From Semisulcospira habei (Eukaryota; Mollusca; Gastropoda; Semisulcospiridae), in assembly GCA_036245525.1 (NCBI GenBank), contig BTPG01000006.1, positions 88,836,535 to 88,900,534 on the forward strand: 64,000 bases of DNA, given 5' to 3'. Under the pieces are notes generated by a model that ran no database searches, was not told where the DNA came from, and saw nothing but the letters and a program-made list of their open reading frames with translations. The position numbers and the translations under genes are program-made. Below are positions 1-12,120 of the stretch, piece by piece; within the stretch, counting starts at the first letter, position 1; the number at the start of each line of letters is the position of its first letter.

Positions 1-82
1 TTGGCTGTCGGAAGCGTATTTTTTCGCTATGATTCCTGAAGGAATCATCGCGACAAAAAGCGCTACCGACAACCAAAATTAA
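1..82. repeat. TTAA-D hairpin, cut by the window edge
   Basis: A palindrome centred near base 40 (ATTCCTGAAGGAAT) has arms reading TTGGCTGTCGGAAGCG and CGCTACCGACAACCAA. The right end closes with TTAA at 79-82; the left TTAA lies outside the window. Intact relatives are at 45647 and 47433. Confidence 0.8.
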
Positions 83-259
83 CAGTGGTCTTGATCGCTT
101 TCGAGTTTGTATTAAAAACTGCATTGCTTCAGTCTATGACAGAAGATGACTTTTTTTTTTCTAGATATAAGAAAACCATTCAGAGATTTAAAACAAAATT
201 CTGGAACAAAAAGATGACTACCAAGCGTGTAAAATGCAAAGGAAAGCTTAACAATGCAA

Positions 260-321
260 GAAACACGCTTAGGAAGGTCGATTAATAAACTGTGTTATAC
301 TTGTCCTACTAAGCGAGTTTC
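260..321. repeat. Hairpin family J, short copy
   Basis: The ends GAAACACGCTTAGGA and TCCTACTAAGCGAGTTTC are imperfect reverse complements. They match the arm tips of the large foldback at 21627-21866. The interior, with TTAATAAACTGTGTTATAC, is a decayed version of that arm. Confidence 0.6.
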
Positions 322-488
322 TTTCTTCTTCTTCTTCTTTTAATCACTTGGAAGATAGACCTTTGCATAGAGACCCTTTGCACAATATAATAGTCATTAA
401 CTCTCAAACTCCCAGAACTATAGAATGGAAGTCATTTATTTTTTGGAGTTTAAGGGTTGCAAATTTCATTTTCATAAATACACATGTA

Positions 489-704
489 AACCCGTTCAGC
501 GCCAGCCGACGCGGACAGTGTTTCTGCAATCTTCGTTAATTCGACACCAGAGAGCCCCTAGCTGTCCCGGGAACATGGATTCAAAGTGGTGGCAGCAAGA
601 GGCATAGATCCTCATGAGCCCCAGCAACTGCGGGGGCTCATGAGGATCTACGCCTCTTGCAGTTGGGTGATGTTCAAATTTTCTCGGCACTGAACGGGGT
701 AAAC
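489..704. repeat. TTAA-A hairpin element, near full length
   Basis: The element starts AACCCGTTCAGCGCC and ends GGCACTGAACGGGGTAAA, an inverted pair. The core palindrome is at 595-660, with arms CAAGAGGCATAGATCCTCAT and its complement around a short CAACTG loop. The 45308 copy shares its outer flank (TTCGTTAATTC, GAACATGGATTC), defining one subfamily. Confidence 0.85.
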
Positions 705-1278
705 TTCCAGGGCGTGCCACTGATGAAAGACATAACCATCTCACGATTCTCTGACTCTCGTGGTTGTTTTCCTCTGTTGTCTTCTGCGTTGTCCCTTCTA
801 GTTTTCCTCGTAGTTTTTCTGCTACTTTTCTTTTACAAATTCACGTTGGAAAGTTTGCATCCTGGTTTAATGCCCCGAAGAGTTCGTCCCTCCGGATTTG
901 TAAGCATTCATCGTGCCTGCATCGCAAGTGCACATCAAAGAAAAGTAGGTAACATCTCTTTGTATACTTGTCAAATTCAGCATTTATCAGCCGCCATTCA
1001 ATGCACTTTATGACGTATGTACACTGCAGTTTTGTTTGATTTATTTCTTTATTTATTTTCACGATTATTGTAATACAAACTAATGGAAATTCTGGAATCT
1101 CTGGGGATGTCTGAGGAAAATACTTCAGCAGAAAGAAATTGCTTCGAGTCAAAAGAGACGTCAATAATTTAGAGTGGTCTGAATTTTAAATGTCATGATG
1201 AATAATCGACTGCCATCGTTGACATTATGTATGCTAGCCTGACCATTAAAGCTATTTGTGGATTTTTTTTCTGATTTA
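705..1278. other. No recognisable feature
   Basis: This stretch holds only short random open frames and no repeat that I can match elsewhere in the window. Confidence 0.5.
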
Positions 1279-1376
1279 GGACCTGAAAGCTGAGCTGATC
1301 TGTGATTTTGGACCTTACGGCTTCCAGCCGTAAGGTTCAATATCACAGACCAGCACAGCGGAAGCTCGTCAGGTCC
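1279..1376. repeat. Hairpin family E
   Basis: The central stem is GACCTTACGGC-TTCCA-GCCGTAAGGTTC, flanked by CTGATCTGTGATTTTG and its near complement ATCACAGACCAGCAC. Outside that, GGACCTGA and TCAGGTCC extend the palindrome. The same motif recurs at 5104, 31233, 32498 and 60148. Confidence 0.8.
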
Positions 1377-1468
1377 AAAACCATAGACCAGTACACATAT
1401 TTAGGGAAGTGTGTGTCTTGGTACTGTATATTAGCTCCGCCTTTTGATTCCGTTTATTGGTGTAACAA

Positions 1469-1670
1469 TTAAATCCCTAAAAGAATAAAACTCACCACCA
1501 CCCAACTGCAAGAGGTATAGATCCTCATGAACCCCCGCAGTTGCGGGGGCTCATGAGGATCTATACCTCTTGTTGAAACCACTGTCTGTCCACGTTCCTT
1601 TGACGACTTTAACGTTGAATTGCGTTGATTTCAAAGAGACAATCTGCGTCGACTGGCGGTGATGGGGTCA
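1469..1670. repeat. TTAA-A hairpin element
   Basis: TTAA at 1469 opens a decayed left end (TTAAATCCCTAAAAG). The core is at 1508-1573, arms GCAAGAGGTATAGATCCTCA and TGAGGATCTATACCTCTTG; the paired T/A change (GGTATAG, CTATACC) is in both arms. The right end is GGCGGTGATGGGGTC. Confidence 0.75.
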
Positions 1671-1717
1671 AATGAAGCGTTACGTCAATACACATCCTAG
1701 GCCAAATCCCATTTCAT

Positions 1718-1770
1718 CTGCAAGAGACATAGACTTATATGAGGGGTTCACAAGAATGTACGTCTCTCAC
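1718..1770. repeat. TTAA-A core, strongly diverged
   Basis: GCAAGAGACATAGACTTATA faces TGTACGTCTCT across GAGGGGTTCAC. The match to the family core is clear but many stem pairs are lost, so this is an old copy. Confidence 0.5.
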
Positions 1771-2259
1771 ACACCGAGACCGGCTCCACCTGACCCTAAG
1801 ACTGGGGGTACGGTTTGTGGCAATGCCAGTACGGAAGAGTTCGTCACAGTTCATTTGAGTTCAGTACATTCTGTTGTGCTTAGGTTATAGCGTACGTGAA
1901 TTGAACGTTTCATTTGAACAGATCCATCTGTTGCGTGAATCCATTTATACGCATTATCTTTTCCGTCGACCAATAAAAAAAAAGTCCTATCTGGCCTATA
2001 TGGTGCCACATTAGTGGAGAAGAAATCTTGCACAGTTCAGTCTCTCCCGTAACAGTGCATTGGCAGTGTTCCCTTTTGGTTTCGTTTATGGCTTTAGTGG
2101 CAGTATATTTTTACACGGAGTAATTTTCTGTCTTGGCTGAAACATAGCATGGCGTCCTTGTGAAACTTGTGTATGCGACACTGATAAGGTCATAAGAACT
2201 GTATGTCCTAGTTTGTGACTGTGAAGCTTACAGCTGGCGTTTTAGCATGTGATATAAAT
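1771..2259. other. No recognisable feature
   Basis: I see no gene, repeat or strong secondary structure here. Confidence 0.5.
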
Positions 2260-2285
2260 AGTTAGTTAGTTGGTTAGTTCGTTAA

Positions 2286-2331
<46 letters not shown>

Positions 2332-2580
2332 GGTTGGTTGGTTGGTTGGTTGGTTGGTTGGTTGGTTGGTTGGTTGGTTTGTTGGTTCGTTCGTTCGTTC
2401 GTTCGTTAGTTCGTTGGTTCGTTGGTTCGTTCTTGGTTCGTTGGTTCGTTGGTTCGTTCGTTGGTTCGTTCTTTGGTTCGTTGGTTCGTTGGTTCGTTGG
2501 TTCGTTGGTTCGTTAGTTCGTTAGTTAGTTAGTTAGTTAGTTAGTTATTTAATTAGTTAGTTAGTTAGTTAGTTAGTTGT
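2260..2580 (+). repeat. Tetranucleotide microsatellite (GTTA/GTTG/GTTC)n
   Basis: About 320 bp of GTTN repeats run in blocks: GTTA, then GTTG, then mixed GTTC and GGTTC, then GTTA again. The block order suggests that one ancestral GTTA tract was overwritten from inside by variant units. Confidence 0.95.
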
Positions 2581-2630
2581 AGGCTCTAACACCGAACATG
2601 CAACTGGCCAGCCAGACTAAGAGGAAGATC

Positions 2631-2866
2631 TTAACCTCTTAACTGCCGGAGCAAGTCGAACGATACCAAGCTGCAAGAGACATAAACCCTCACGAACCCC
2701 CTCGACTGCTGGGGTTCATGAGGGTTTATGTCTCTTGTTAGTATTTTGTTCTGTGTACCTGCTTTTGTCCCATTTACATCTGTGTTCTTTACGTGAATGT
2801 TGGTCAGTGTGCAGAATAGCCTGTTTCACACGCGAAATTCGTGCTCACTGGTAGTGAAGAGATTAA
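2631..2866. repeat. TTAA-A hairpin element, TTAA on both ends
   Basis: Left end TTAACCTCTTAACTGCCGG and right end GGTAGTGAAGAGATTAA form the outer inverted repeat. The core at 2672-2738 has CATAAACCCTCA paired with TGAGGGTTTATG, differing from the usual CATAGATCCTCA in both arms. The right shoulder CGCGAAATTCGTG recurs at 26655. Confidence 0.85.
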
Positions 2867-2947
2867 AACAGGATGCGAATATACAAGCTAAACAATAGAA
2901 ATTTGAAGCGAGTTGGATGAGGTTTTAAGACCAATAGTGTGAGATTC

Positions 2948-3161
2948 TTAACTCATTCAGCCCGGCGCACATATTCCCCAAATTTTGGAGGCGTCATCTA
3001 ACGACTATGCACCTGTTGCAGGAGATGGGTCGACCATGATAATTCAAGTGTAGTGCCAAATTAGCTTGGCGCCGACAGGCGCCAAGCTAATCTGGCACTA
3101 CCCTTGAATTATCATGGTCGACCCATCTCCTGCTGTAGTGCGTCAGGGCTGAATGGGTTAA
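2948..3161. repeat. TTAA-C hairpin element, full length
   Basis: TTAACTCATTCAGCCCGG and CAGGGCTGAATGGGTTAA bound the element. The core palindrome is 3018-3133, about 53 bp per arm around GGCGCC-GACA-GGCGCC. Both arms carry GGGTCGACC where most copies carry GGATCGACC. Confidence 0.9.
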
Positions 3162-3475
3162 TATCAGTGTACCAGCAATTTGTGTGCACACGTCGCCGTC
3201 AAGGTGGGTATAGCACATGCGCAATATTTTCAATGAGTATCACACGTGTGGACTGACGAATTTTCTCATTGATGACGCAGTTAAGGAGGTGTGTAAAGAC
3301 AAATACGTCTGCACATGTGATCACACGCGCTGGCGAGTCCAATTTTCCACCTCCGCCTTTAGCATACTCTCAACTGAGATAGTCTCACGTTTTCCTTTCC
3401 CAGCTTCTTTGACCTGCCGTGAACTATGCAGAACAAACAGAAAAAGGCATCACATGTGCACGCATTATTTTGTGT
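3162..3475. other. No recognisable feature
   Basis: The stretch includes an open frame (3217-3564) that runs into a hairpin repeat and shows no conserved motif; I do not call it a gene. Confidence 0.45.
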
Positions 3476-3541
3476 GTGTCATGATCTGCGATTTTCGAAC
3501 GAACGGCTACGGGCCGCAAGGATCAGATTCACAGACCAGAG
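3476..3541. repeat. Hairpin family E, diverged
   Basis: ATGATCTGCGATTTTCG faces ATTCACAGACCAGAG, with ACGGCTACGGGCCGCAAGG between. About a third of stem pairs are lost compared with the 60148 copy. Confidence 0.5.
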
Positions 3542-3772
3542 AATCAAATAATAGTTCACAATAGTAAATAGATAAAATGGATACAATTAGTCTTAGCATT
3601 AAGCCCTGGGCAAATGGTAACGCTGTTTACACTACCACACTGTTGCATCGATTTGAAAAAGACCGTTTCCTAACCGTTTAAACATCTTCCTTCGAAAACA
3701 AATCTGTCTCAAACACCCCCGCGGGGCTAAAACTCACAGTTGGGTAAACAGTGTGTGTCTTGAGACCCTTCT

Positions 3773-4065
3773 GCAAGAGGCATATATCTTCACGAGCCCA
3801 CGCAACTTGCGGGGCTCATGAAGATCTATTCCTCTTCCTGAAATTCACTTAAGTCTGTGCTATAGTGTTCGGGAGGAAGACATCGCCGGTCTGGTCAAAG
3901 AGGAAGAAAACAGTCTCTTCCAAGTTCCTTCCGCAAGAGGCATAGATCTTCTTGAGCCCCCGCTTCTCCGGGGCTCATAAAGATATATACCTCTTGCTGG
4001 CTTCATTCCCATCTGTGTTATTCTGTTCCAGAGCAGGTCATTGGCCATCTGGTCGAAGAGTGTAA
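3773..4065. repeat. Tandem pair of TTAA-A cores
   Basis: Two cores (3773-3836 and 3933-3997) sit in a segmental duplication of about 160 bp. The flank CTGTGCTATAGTGTTC...GGTCTGGTC after core one reappears diverged after core two as CTGTGTTATTCTGTTC...ATCTGGTC. Both cores use the CTTCA/TGAAG stem variant. Confidence 0.7.
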
Positions 4066-4326
4066 ACAGAATCCGTCTTGGCCTTCAGGGCAAGGTTTAG
4101 AGAGAACTATTTCTCCGATGGGCTAGTTTGGAGAGTAAATGAAAGCCGAAGCTACTATACAGCGAACGTCGGATATTACGAAATATTTTGCAAGGAGAAA
4201 CTAATGCTTTTGCTGTTGTAGTCGAAATTTGTCATCAACGAAGTAACTTTTGCATAGAAAAAGTGTGGGCGTGTTCTAATTCTCCAAATGAAAAAAAGGG
4301 AGACTTTTCAAGTATATCAGTGATAT

Positions 4327-4327
<1 letters not shown>

Positions 4328-4370
<43 letters not shown>

Positions 4371-4372
4371 TG
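4328..4372 (+). repeat. (CTA)n microsatellite
   Basis: Fifteen near-perfect CTA units. Confidence 0.95.
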
Positions 4373-4589
4373 TACTCAGCTGTGAGATCTGTACTCGAGC
4401 ATGACGGGGATGGAAGGTGCCAGTTTTGTTCTTGTAAGGTTTATGTGATAGTTGTCAGTATCAGTATAGATGTCAGTATTAATATAGTTTCTAAATTCTG
4501 CGTGCATGGGTGCCTGTGTGCCTGAGTGTATGTGTGTGTATGTCCGTCTTGTCCATTTTTTTTCCACTTGATATCTACATATATGTTTA

Positions 4590-4650
4590 TATGCCCCCGT
4601 CCAGACTAAAATTGCCCCTTCGTGGGATAAATAAAGTTTTTTGACTTTAC
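4590..4650 (+). mobile_element. LINE/SINE-type 3' tail
   Basis: CAGACTAAAATTGCCCC, then GTGGGATAAATAAAGTTTTTTGAC, resembles the GGGATAATAAAGTT ends of CR1/L2-like retroposons. A related tail is at 59855. Only the last 60 bp is recognisable. Confidence 0.45.
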
Positions 4651-4666
4651 TATTACTGCTGCTGCT

Positions 4667-4830
4667 ACTGGGGAGCTGGGTGGCTCGGTGGTAGGCGTTC
4701 GACTCTTGTCCGAAAGTTCGCGGGTTCGAATCTAGCTGTGGTCAAAGCGTATTTGGTGCCCCGTCTTGAGATCACCGTGATGGTGGACAAAAGACGTTAA
4801 AGACGTTTAACGTTTCCTACTTTAATTACA
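4667..4830 (+). mobile_element. tRNA-derived SINE
   Basis: TGGCTCGGTGG (4681-4691) fits a pol III A box and GGGTTCGAATCT (4722-4733) fits a B box at tRNA-like spacing. The body continues past the tRNA length through GCCCCGTCTTGAGATCACC and ends in CGTTAAAGACG, followed by an AT-rich tail that passes into (AAT)n. No acceptor stem closes, so it is not an intact tRNA gene. Confidence 0.7.
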
Positions 4831-4837
4831 ACTACTA

Positions 4838-4873
4838 TTATTAATAATAATAATAATAATAATAATGATGATG

Positions 4874-4936
<63 letters not shown>
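4838..4936 (+). repeat. (AAT)n then (GAT)n microsatellite
   Basis: The tract shifts from AAT to GAT units at about 4865 and directly follows the SINE, so it probably grew from the SINE's 3' tail. Confidence 0.9.
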
Positions 4937-5103
4937 TTTATAATACATTCGCTTCACCAAGTTCAAATCGGCTCAAAATCCGTTTTGAAAGGATCGATGC
5001 TGGCAGAACTTGAAGACATTGTGCGTCTTTCAAACAGAGACCTTGCATCTGCTCAGTCTGTCAAATCAAAGTATATTGCCCACTCGTGCTTTTAAGGCCA
5101 ATT

Positions 5104-5141
5104 GTGTGCTGGTCTGTGATTTTAGACCTTACGGCCGCAGA
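5104..5141 (+). repeat. Hairpin family E, single arm
   Basis: GTGTGCTGGTCTGTGATTTT and then AGACCTTACGGCCG reproduce one arm only; the other arm is gone. Confidence 0.6.
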
Positions 5142-5315
5142 CTACAGGCCGGACGAAGCGAAGTCGCCGTAGCTTACTCTGGTGTAATACCGTCTTGCGC
5201 GGGGTTGTTGGAAGGAACTTGTTTGAGCAAGGAAACATTTAGAATAGCTATGTCTTCCGTGCAAGTTTGCGTGACTGATCATTTCTCAAGCATCGTAGCT
5301 TTCACTTTCGTTATG

Positions 5316-5485
5316 TTTTATTTTATTTCATTTATTATTATTTTTTATTTTATTTTTTAAATTAATTTTATTTTATTTTATGTGTACTTCATTTTATTTT
5401 ATTTTAATTTCTTTTTTATATATTTCTTTTTAATTTTTTTCCACTCTAAGAACAAATATCATTCAGTTCCAATTGATCTAACATG

Positions 5486-5542
<57 letters not shown>
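5316..5542 (+). repeat. T-rich tract ending in about 55 T
   Basis: TTTTA-type units (5316-5450) precede an uninterrupted T run at 5488-5542. The run length is likely to be inaccurate in any assembly. Confidence 0.9.
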
Positions 5543-5545
<3 letters not shown>

Positions 5546-5621
5546 GAACTCCTACGGTTGCTGATTTTGCTGTTCAGTCGTAAAATTGGTGAAAAGACAA
5601 GAACAAGCCATTTTCAATACC

Positions 5622-5835
5622 TTAACTCATTCTACCACAGACCCACCACAGCAAGATAAAAATCGACCATGATAGTTCAAGGGTGATGCCAGAATAGCTT
5701 GGCGCCTATGGGCGCCAAGCTATTCTGGCATCACCCTTGAACTATCATGGTCGATCTGTGTCCTGCACTGCAATGCAGTCTTCACTGGACAATGGCAAAA
5801 TTGGGGGATTTCGGTGATGGGATAGAATGAGTTAA
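5622..5835. repeat. TTAA-B hairpin element, full length
   Basis: The element runs from TTAACTCATTCTACC to GGATAGAATGAGTTAA. Its core, 5662-5755, is almost perfectly paired, and both arms carry GGGTGATGCC instead of the commoner GGGTGGTGCC. Confidence 0.9.
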
Positions 5836-6505
5836 TAGAGCTCCTAAGATTTCAGTATCGAGGTCAAGCATGTAGACTTCTTGAATACCTGCGCAGTTTC
5901 GGGTTTGAAATATTTGCCAATTCACGTGAAAATGGATATTTTTTTTTTTTTTGGTACTGGGCTGAATATATCTGAGGCACATTTAGGGATGTAAACTTAG
6001 TCATTTCATGAAGAAAATCCGAATTTCTGCGAGTGTACGGCAAAACTGACACATTGTTAAGGTTTCTTGAAAGCAAATCGTATTAAGTCATTTGTCACTG
6101 AACGATATTTGTTCTGAGATTTGTATATATAAGTGGTTCTTTGTGAAGATATTTGCGAAAAATGTTGTGCGCTCAGATGTCAAACGAACTATACTTTAGT
6201 CATTTTATTTTATTTATTTATTTTACTTTTATTTCATTTCATCCCATTTTATTTCAATTGTATTCTATTTTAATGTATTTTATTTCAATGTATTTATTTC
6301 ACTTTGTTTCCTTTTTCGTTTCTTATTAATACTTTAGCATTCCTTCTTGTTGTGTATGGCCTTTATTATTATTTTTCTTCCTTTACCTCAGCCTAGTTCA
6401 GCTCTCAGAGCATTCAATGAGAATCCTCTGCAGAGCGCTGTGTAAGTCAGATTGTTTGACAATGACGTAAAGTTCAAGATCAACACGTGAAAAGAATCAG
6501 AAAGT
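5836..6505. other. AT-rich stretch without genes
   Basis: The only structure is a T-rich block with ATTTTATTT units at about 6195-6330. No coding or mobile signature is visible. Confidence 0.5.
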
Positions 6506-6724
6506 TGACTAACTAATTTTGCCCGTGACACACGACAGCAAGATATGGTTCGACCATGATAGTTCAAGGGTGGTGGCAGAATAGCTTGGCACCTATAGGC
6601 GCCAAGCTATTCTGCCACCACCCTTGAACTATCATGGTCGATCTGTCTCCTAAATTGTAATGCAGTTCTCAAAGGATAATTCGAAAATGTGGGTATTTCG
6701 TACCTCGGGCACAATGAGCTATAA
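6506..6724. repeat. TTAA-B hairpin element, ends decayed
   Basis: The core at 6548-6642 is intact and uses GGTGGTGGCAG in both arms, as do the 29264 and 32174 copies. The outer TTAA sites have mutated (GACTAACTAATTTT on the left, GAGCTATAA on the right). Confidence 0.8.
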
Positions 6725-6900
6725 AGCTGTTTTCAAAGTAGACAATACGTTGTAGAACGAAAATACAGTTCTTTTAGCAGATTGTAACCTGTGCTTGGTA
6801 TTGTTTAGTATTTCTTGCACATTGGCTAGAAAAAAATAAACAACATCAACAAACAAACAAAAAAAGAAATAAACAAATAAGAAAAATTAAACGTCTCTGA

Positions 6901-6949
6901 TTTTTTTTTTTTTTTTTTTTTTGTTGTTGTTGTTGTTGTTGTTGTTTTT
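6901..6949 (+). repeat. T run followed by (GTT)n
   Basis: Twenty-two T are followed by about nine GTT units. Confidence 0.95.
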
Positions 6950-7058
6950 GAGATGCAATTATGGTGATTTCAAAGACGGGACACCCAAGAGGGTATTAAC
7001 AAATTTCCAAACCCGCAATCTTCTATTAACCAACCAAGAAAAAAATACGCTTCGAAAT

Positions 7059-7160
7059 ATACTGACGAGCAAAAGAAATGCGACATTTTTGGAATCATCG
7101 GAAACACTAAAGTGTTTCCATTGATTCCAAAATATCGCATTTCGTTTGCTGGTCTGTATA
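7059..7160. repeat. Hairpin family G
   Basis: AGCAAAAGAAATGCGACATT pairs with ATATCGCATTTCGTTTGCT, and the centre is GGAAACACTAAAGTGTTTCC. A second copy at 30329 shares arm tips and centre position but has a different middle stem. Confidence 0.75.
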
Positions 7161-7519
7161 ATACAAACGAAATTACTTGTTAAATTCTAGCTATTTTTTT
7201 CTTCTTCAAAACAGACCATACAACGCGGGTGGCGAGGCTACACAATTATCTTCTGCATCAGTTTTAGTTTTCGATTAGTGTTCAGTGCACGGCGGCTAAA
7301 ATCAAGAAAAGAAAATAACACGCTTAGAGATAACAAGGCTAAAACTGTTTGGTAAATTATCGGCACGAAAAGCCTTATTCAAAGCACAAAATACAAGGAT
7401 GGCATACTAATCATATCTTTTCCAAAACGTAAACTATGTATTTTTGTTATGCGTTCAGTACAGAGAAGCAAGAAAAAGAAGAAGAAAAGGAAACTAACAA
7501 AGGATAGGGTGCTAATCAT
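7161..7519. other. No recognisable feature
   Basis: AT-rich sequence without a match elsewhere in the window. Confidence 0.45.
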
Positions 7520-7627
7520 CCCAGTAAACAAAGGTCCTCGGGCCCACGACGGCCTCAGTGACCCCGCGCACAGCTGTGCGCGGGGTCACTGAGGCCGTTG
7601 TGGGCTCGAAGCCGTTTTGTTACTGGG
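7520..7627. repeat. Hairpin family F, GC-rich palindrome
   Basis: CCCAGTAAACAAAGG and CGTTTTGTTACTGGG form the ends. The inner stem GGCCTCAGTGACCCCGCGCA closes around CAGCTG with almost no mismatch. The stem sequence is private to this copy; only the ends and the GGGCC-plus-GCGCGG layout are shared with 20733 and 26865. Confidence 0.8.
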
Positions 7628-7775
7628 GATATTCTAGGCGCAAGCCTAAAGTAAAAATAATTGGAAGAAGTTGTTTTAGAGTTTGTTTTATGTACAGATT
7701 CATTGCGATATGCTTTCTAATCAATATGAAACTTCCATCTGACACTTACCTTCATGTAGAAAGTGTATATTATAA

Positions 7776-8190
7776 GTTATTGGTCGGAGGGGTCCGTGCA
7801 GCGAACCCCTCCGACCAATAACGTATTTGTTTTCATTCCTCCACTATTTCACCAGTAAAAGAAATCAAGAAGACATCTTGCGACCTGGATCACGCCAGAC
7901 ATGACTGACGTCAAAGGAATATACATTTATACATAATAGGCTTATGACGTAATTTAAAATATGTCATGACGTTGCCGTCTCCAGTACTGAGTGTGCTTGT
8001 TGTTTCGAACAACACTAAGTAACTTTGTACTTTAGAACGTTTGGCGATCTTTTATAGAACAAAACTGGCATCCAAGATGCGTCATCGAGCAGGCTACAAA
8101 ACGTCCGCCATTTTTCGCTACAGGGGTTTTTATATCACGGTCACATGGTACGGTTTGCGCTAAAGTGACTGGACGTGTGACGTAAAGAGG
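7776..8190 (-). repeat. Dispersed repeat I, copy 1, with terminal palindrome
   Basis: The palindrome GTTATTGGTCGGAGGGGT... at 7776-7822 is followed by about 360 bp that matches, in reverse, 42062-42450. Shared blocks include GACCTGGATCACGCCAGACA, GGAATATAC, GTTGCCGTCTCCAGTA and TTTGCGCTAAAG. It has no coding potential and may be a non-autonomous DNA transposon (inference). Confidence 0.75.
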
Positions 8191-8194
8191 AAAC

Positions 8195-8956
<762 letters not shown>

Positions 8957-9121
8957 GACTATGACAGTTCCATGGTGATGCCGGAATAGCTTGGCGCCTG
9001 AGGCGCCAAGTTATTCTGGCACCATCCTTGAACTAAAATGGTTGATTTATCTCCTAATCCGTAGACTAGCTGTCTTAAGACAATACACTTTTTAAAAGTC
9101 AGCCTCAGGATGTAATGAGGT
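8957..9121. repeat. TTAA-B hairpin element, old copy
   Basis: The stem CATGGTGATGCCGGAATAGC faces GTTATTCTGGCACCATCC around TTGGCGCCTGAGGCGCCAA. The arms have diverged independently and the TTAA ends are lost. Confidence 0.65.
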
Positions 9122-9240
9122 AAGTGATGCCTCTGCTATGCTTCTTCATAATGTTAGAGAAACAGACTTCTTCTCATTTTGTCAGCCTATCGACAGATTG
9201 CACAGAGTAGGAAGAAACAGGCATCGAAAAAGCAAACACC

Positions 9241-9566
9241 GTAACCCATTTATCCTCGACGAACTACAGCAGGAGATGGTAACGATGATAATTCAAGGAT
9301 AGTGCCGGATTAGCTTGGCGCCATTAGGCGCCAAGCTAATCGGGCACTACCCTTGAATTATCATAGTCGATCCAGCTCCTGCCATTAGGCGCCAAGCTAA
9401 TCTGTCACCGCCCTTGAATTATCATGGTCGATCCATCTCCTGCCATCAGGCGCCAAGCTAGTCTGGCACTACCCTCGAATTATCATGGTCCATCTACTGA
9501 AACTGTCAGGCGTTAGGTGACACCTGTCAAATTTGGAAACTGCGGCCTTGGGGTTAAATGAGTTAA
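9241..9566. repeat. TTAA-C element with triplicated right arm
   Basis: The left end GTAACCCATTTATCC and the right end, TTAA at 9563-9566, bound the element. After the normal hairpin, the right arm (TAGGCGCCAAGC to CTCCTGCCAT, 61 bp) occurs three times in direct order at 9325, 9386 and 9447. The copies differ (AATCGGGC, AATCTGTC, AGTCTGGC). Confidence 0.85.
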
Positions 9567-10049
9567 CCTTGCTTGCTGAGTTCTCGAGTACACCATTTTA
9601 CCGTATGTACTGCAAGAATGAAGCCTCAAAGAAATTATGAACAACAAGAATACGACTGTCTTGGGGTCGAGTGACGTAAATGTTTTCTTGTTACCATCAT
9701 TATACGCTAATGACGTGGAATCTAATTTAGTATTTATCCCAAATGCTTCAATTTCTTGTGGACAAAATGGCTGGAGGTCTGAAATCTTTCACAGCGCAGT
9801 AGCTGACGGCTGCTTGTGCATTGACTAGAACCTTCTACATGAGTTTTATGGTGGCCTAGGTGCTCCAGGTAGTTTGCTTTTCTGATTCCTTTCTTTCTTT
9901 CTTAATATTTCTGTCGTATTAACACTGCGTCACGACTCCTACACGTGTTTAACATAGCATGGACTCCAACTGTTGTTCCTTGGTATGGGCTTGGTCTACT
10001 AGCTTACCCCCCCCCCCCCTCCCGCCACATCCCCTCCTGTCCCCCCTGA
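9567..10049. other. No recognisable feature apart from a C run
   Basis: A run of about 11 C at 10009-10019 is the only notable item; a 63-codon frame at 9637 has no recognisable motif. Confidence 0.45.
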
Positions 10050-10125
10050 GCAATAGGTCCTTGGGCCGCCGTCGGCACTTAGTAGCTGGCCAGCTATGCC
10101 CGACGTTGCCCAGAGGACCTATTGC
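10050..10125. repeat. Hairpin family F, short variant
   Basis: GCAATAGGTCCTTGGGC pairs with GCCCAGAGGACCTATTGC. The inner stem is AGCTGGCCAGCT. Confidence 0.7.
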
Positions 10126-10574
10126 CTTCAACTAAGTCGGTGCTACCATACCGAGAACCCATTTGGAGTGACCTCGTCCATTCGTCATGTAACTGCTTGC
10201 GTCAGAAATGCTGAAATCAATGGCATCTGAGTTGTCTAATGTAACATATATCTCACCGGAGGTGCCTTTCAGGTAGAGATATTATGCAGATCAGACCTAT
10301 GTTTTTTTACATACCCCGCACTTTGTACGTGGTTTCAACTGATCACGTACTATCAACCATTACTGATTCTTAGCGTTGGATGCCTAACTGCGGCGGAGCA
10401 TAGTGCAACACTGACGTGCGTCATGCGTTCAAAATGAAGCATTAATCATCATAGTTAAACTCGATCTGAAATAGAATGATGGTTCAGCATATGAATCTAA
10501 TGTGAGTTGTTTAGCCTCGACATCGAAAGCAGTAAATGCGGTAAATGTACTGTACAACCCAAGTGACTTCATGG
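10126..10574. other. No recognisable feature
   Basis: I see no gene or repeat in this stretch. Confidence 0.45.
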
Positions 10575-10653
10575 TCGAAGGGCCGACGTCAGCCTTAACT
10601 GGCCCGCGCTACGGCAGTGTGCGGGCCAGCTAAAGTTGACGTCGGCCCGAGGA
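10575..10653. repeat. Hairpin family F
   Basis: GGGCCGACGTCAGCCTTAAC pairs with GTTGACGTCGGCCC (with a bulge), and CTGGCCCGCGC with GCGGGCCAG, around TACGGCAGTGT. AAGTGACTTCATGG before it and AGGACCTTTTG after it are not complementary, so the outer ends have decayed. Confidence 0.75.
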
Positions 10654-10772
10654 CCTTTTGCGTACAGAGCTGAAAAGTACACGGAGAGCATTCTCGGATG
10701 TAAAGTGTTACTAATTGAAATGTCTATAATGTTGGTATGTTGGTATACAAGACTGTCACGGCTATTTACAAC

Positions 10773-12120
<1,348 letters not shown>

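Noticed and set aside
2948..3161. Rho-independent terminators at the GC-rich stems
   Set aside because: The stems are far too long, are not followed by T runs, and belong to dispersed families with TTAA ends; no bacterial genes are present.
4667..4740. Intact tRNA gene
   Set aside because: A- and B-box words are present but no closing acceptor stem or anticodon arm can be folded, and the sequence continues as a SINE body.
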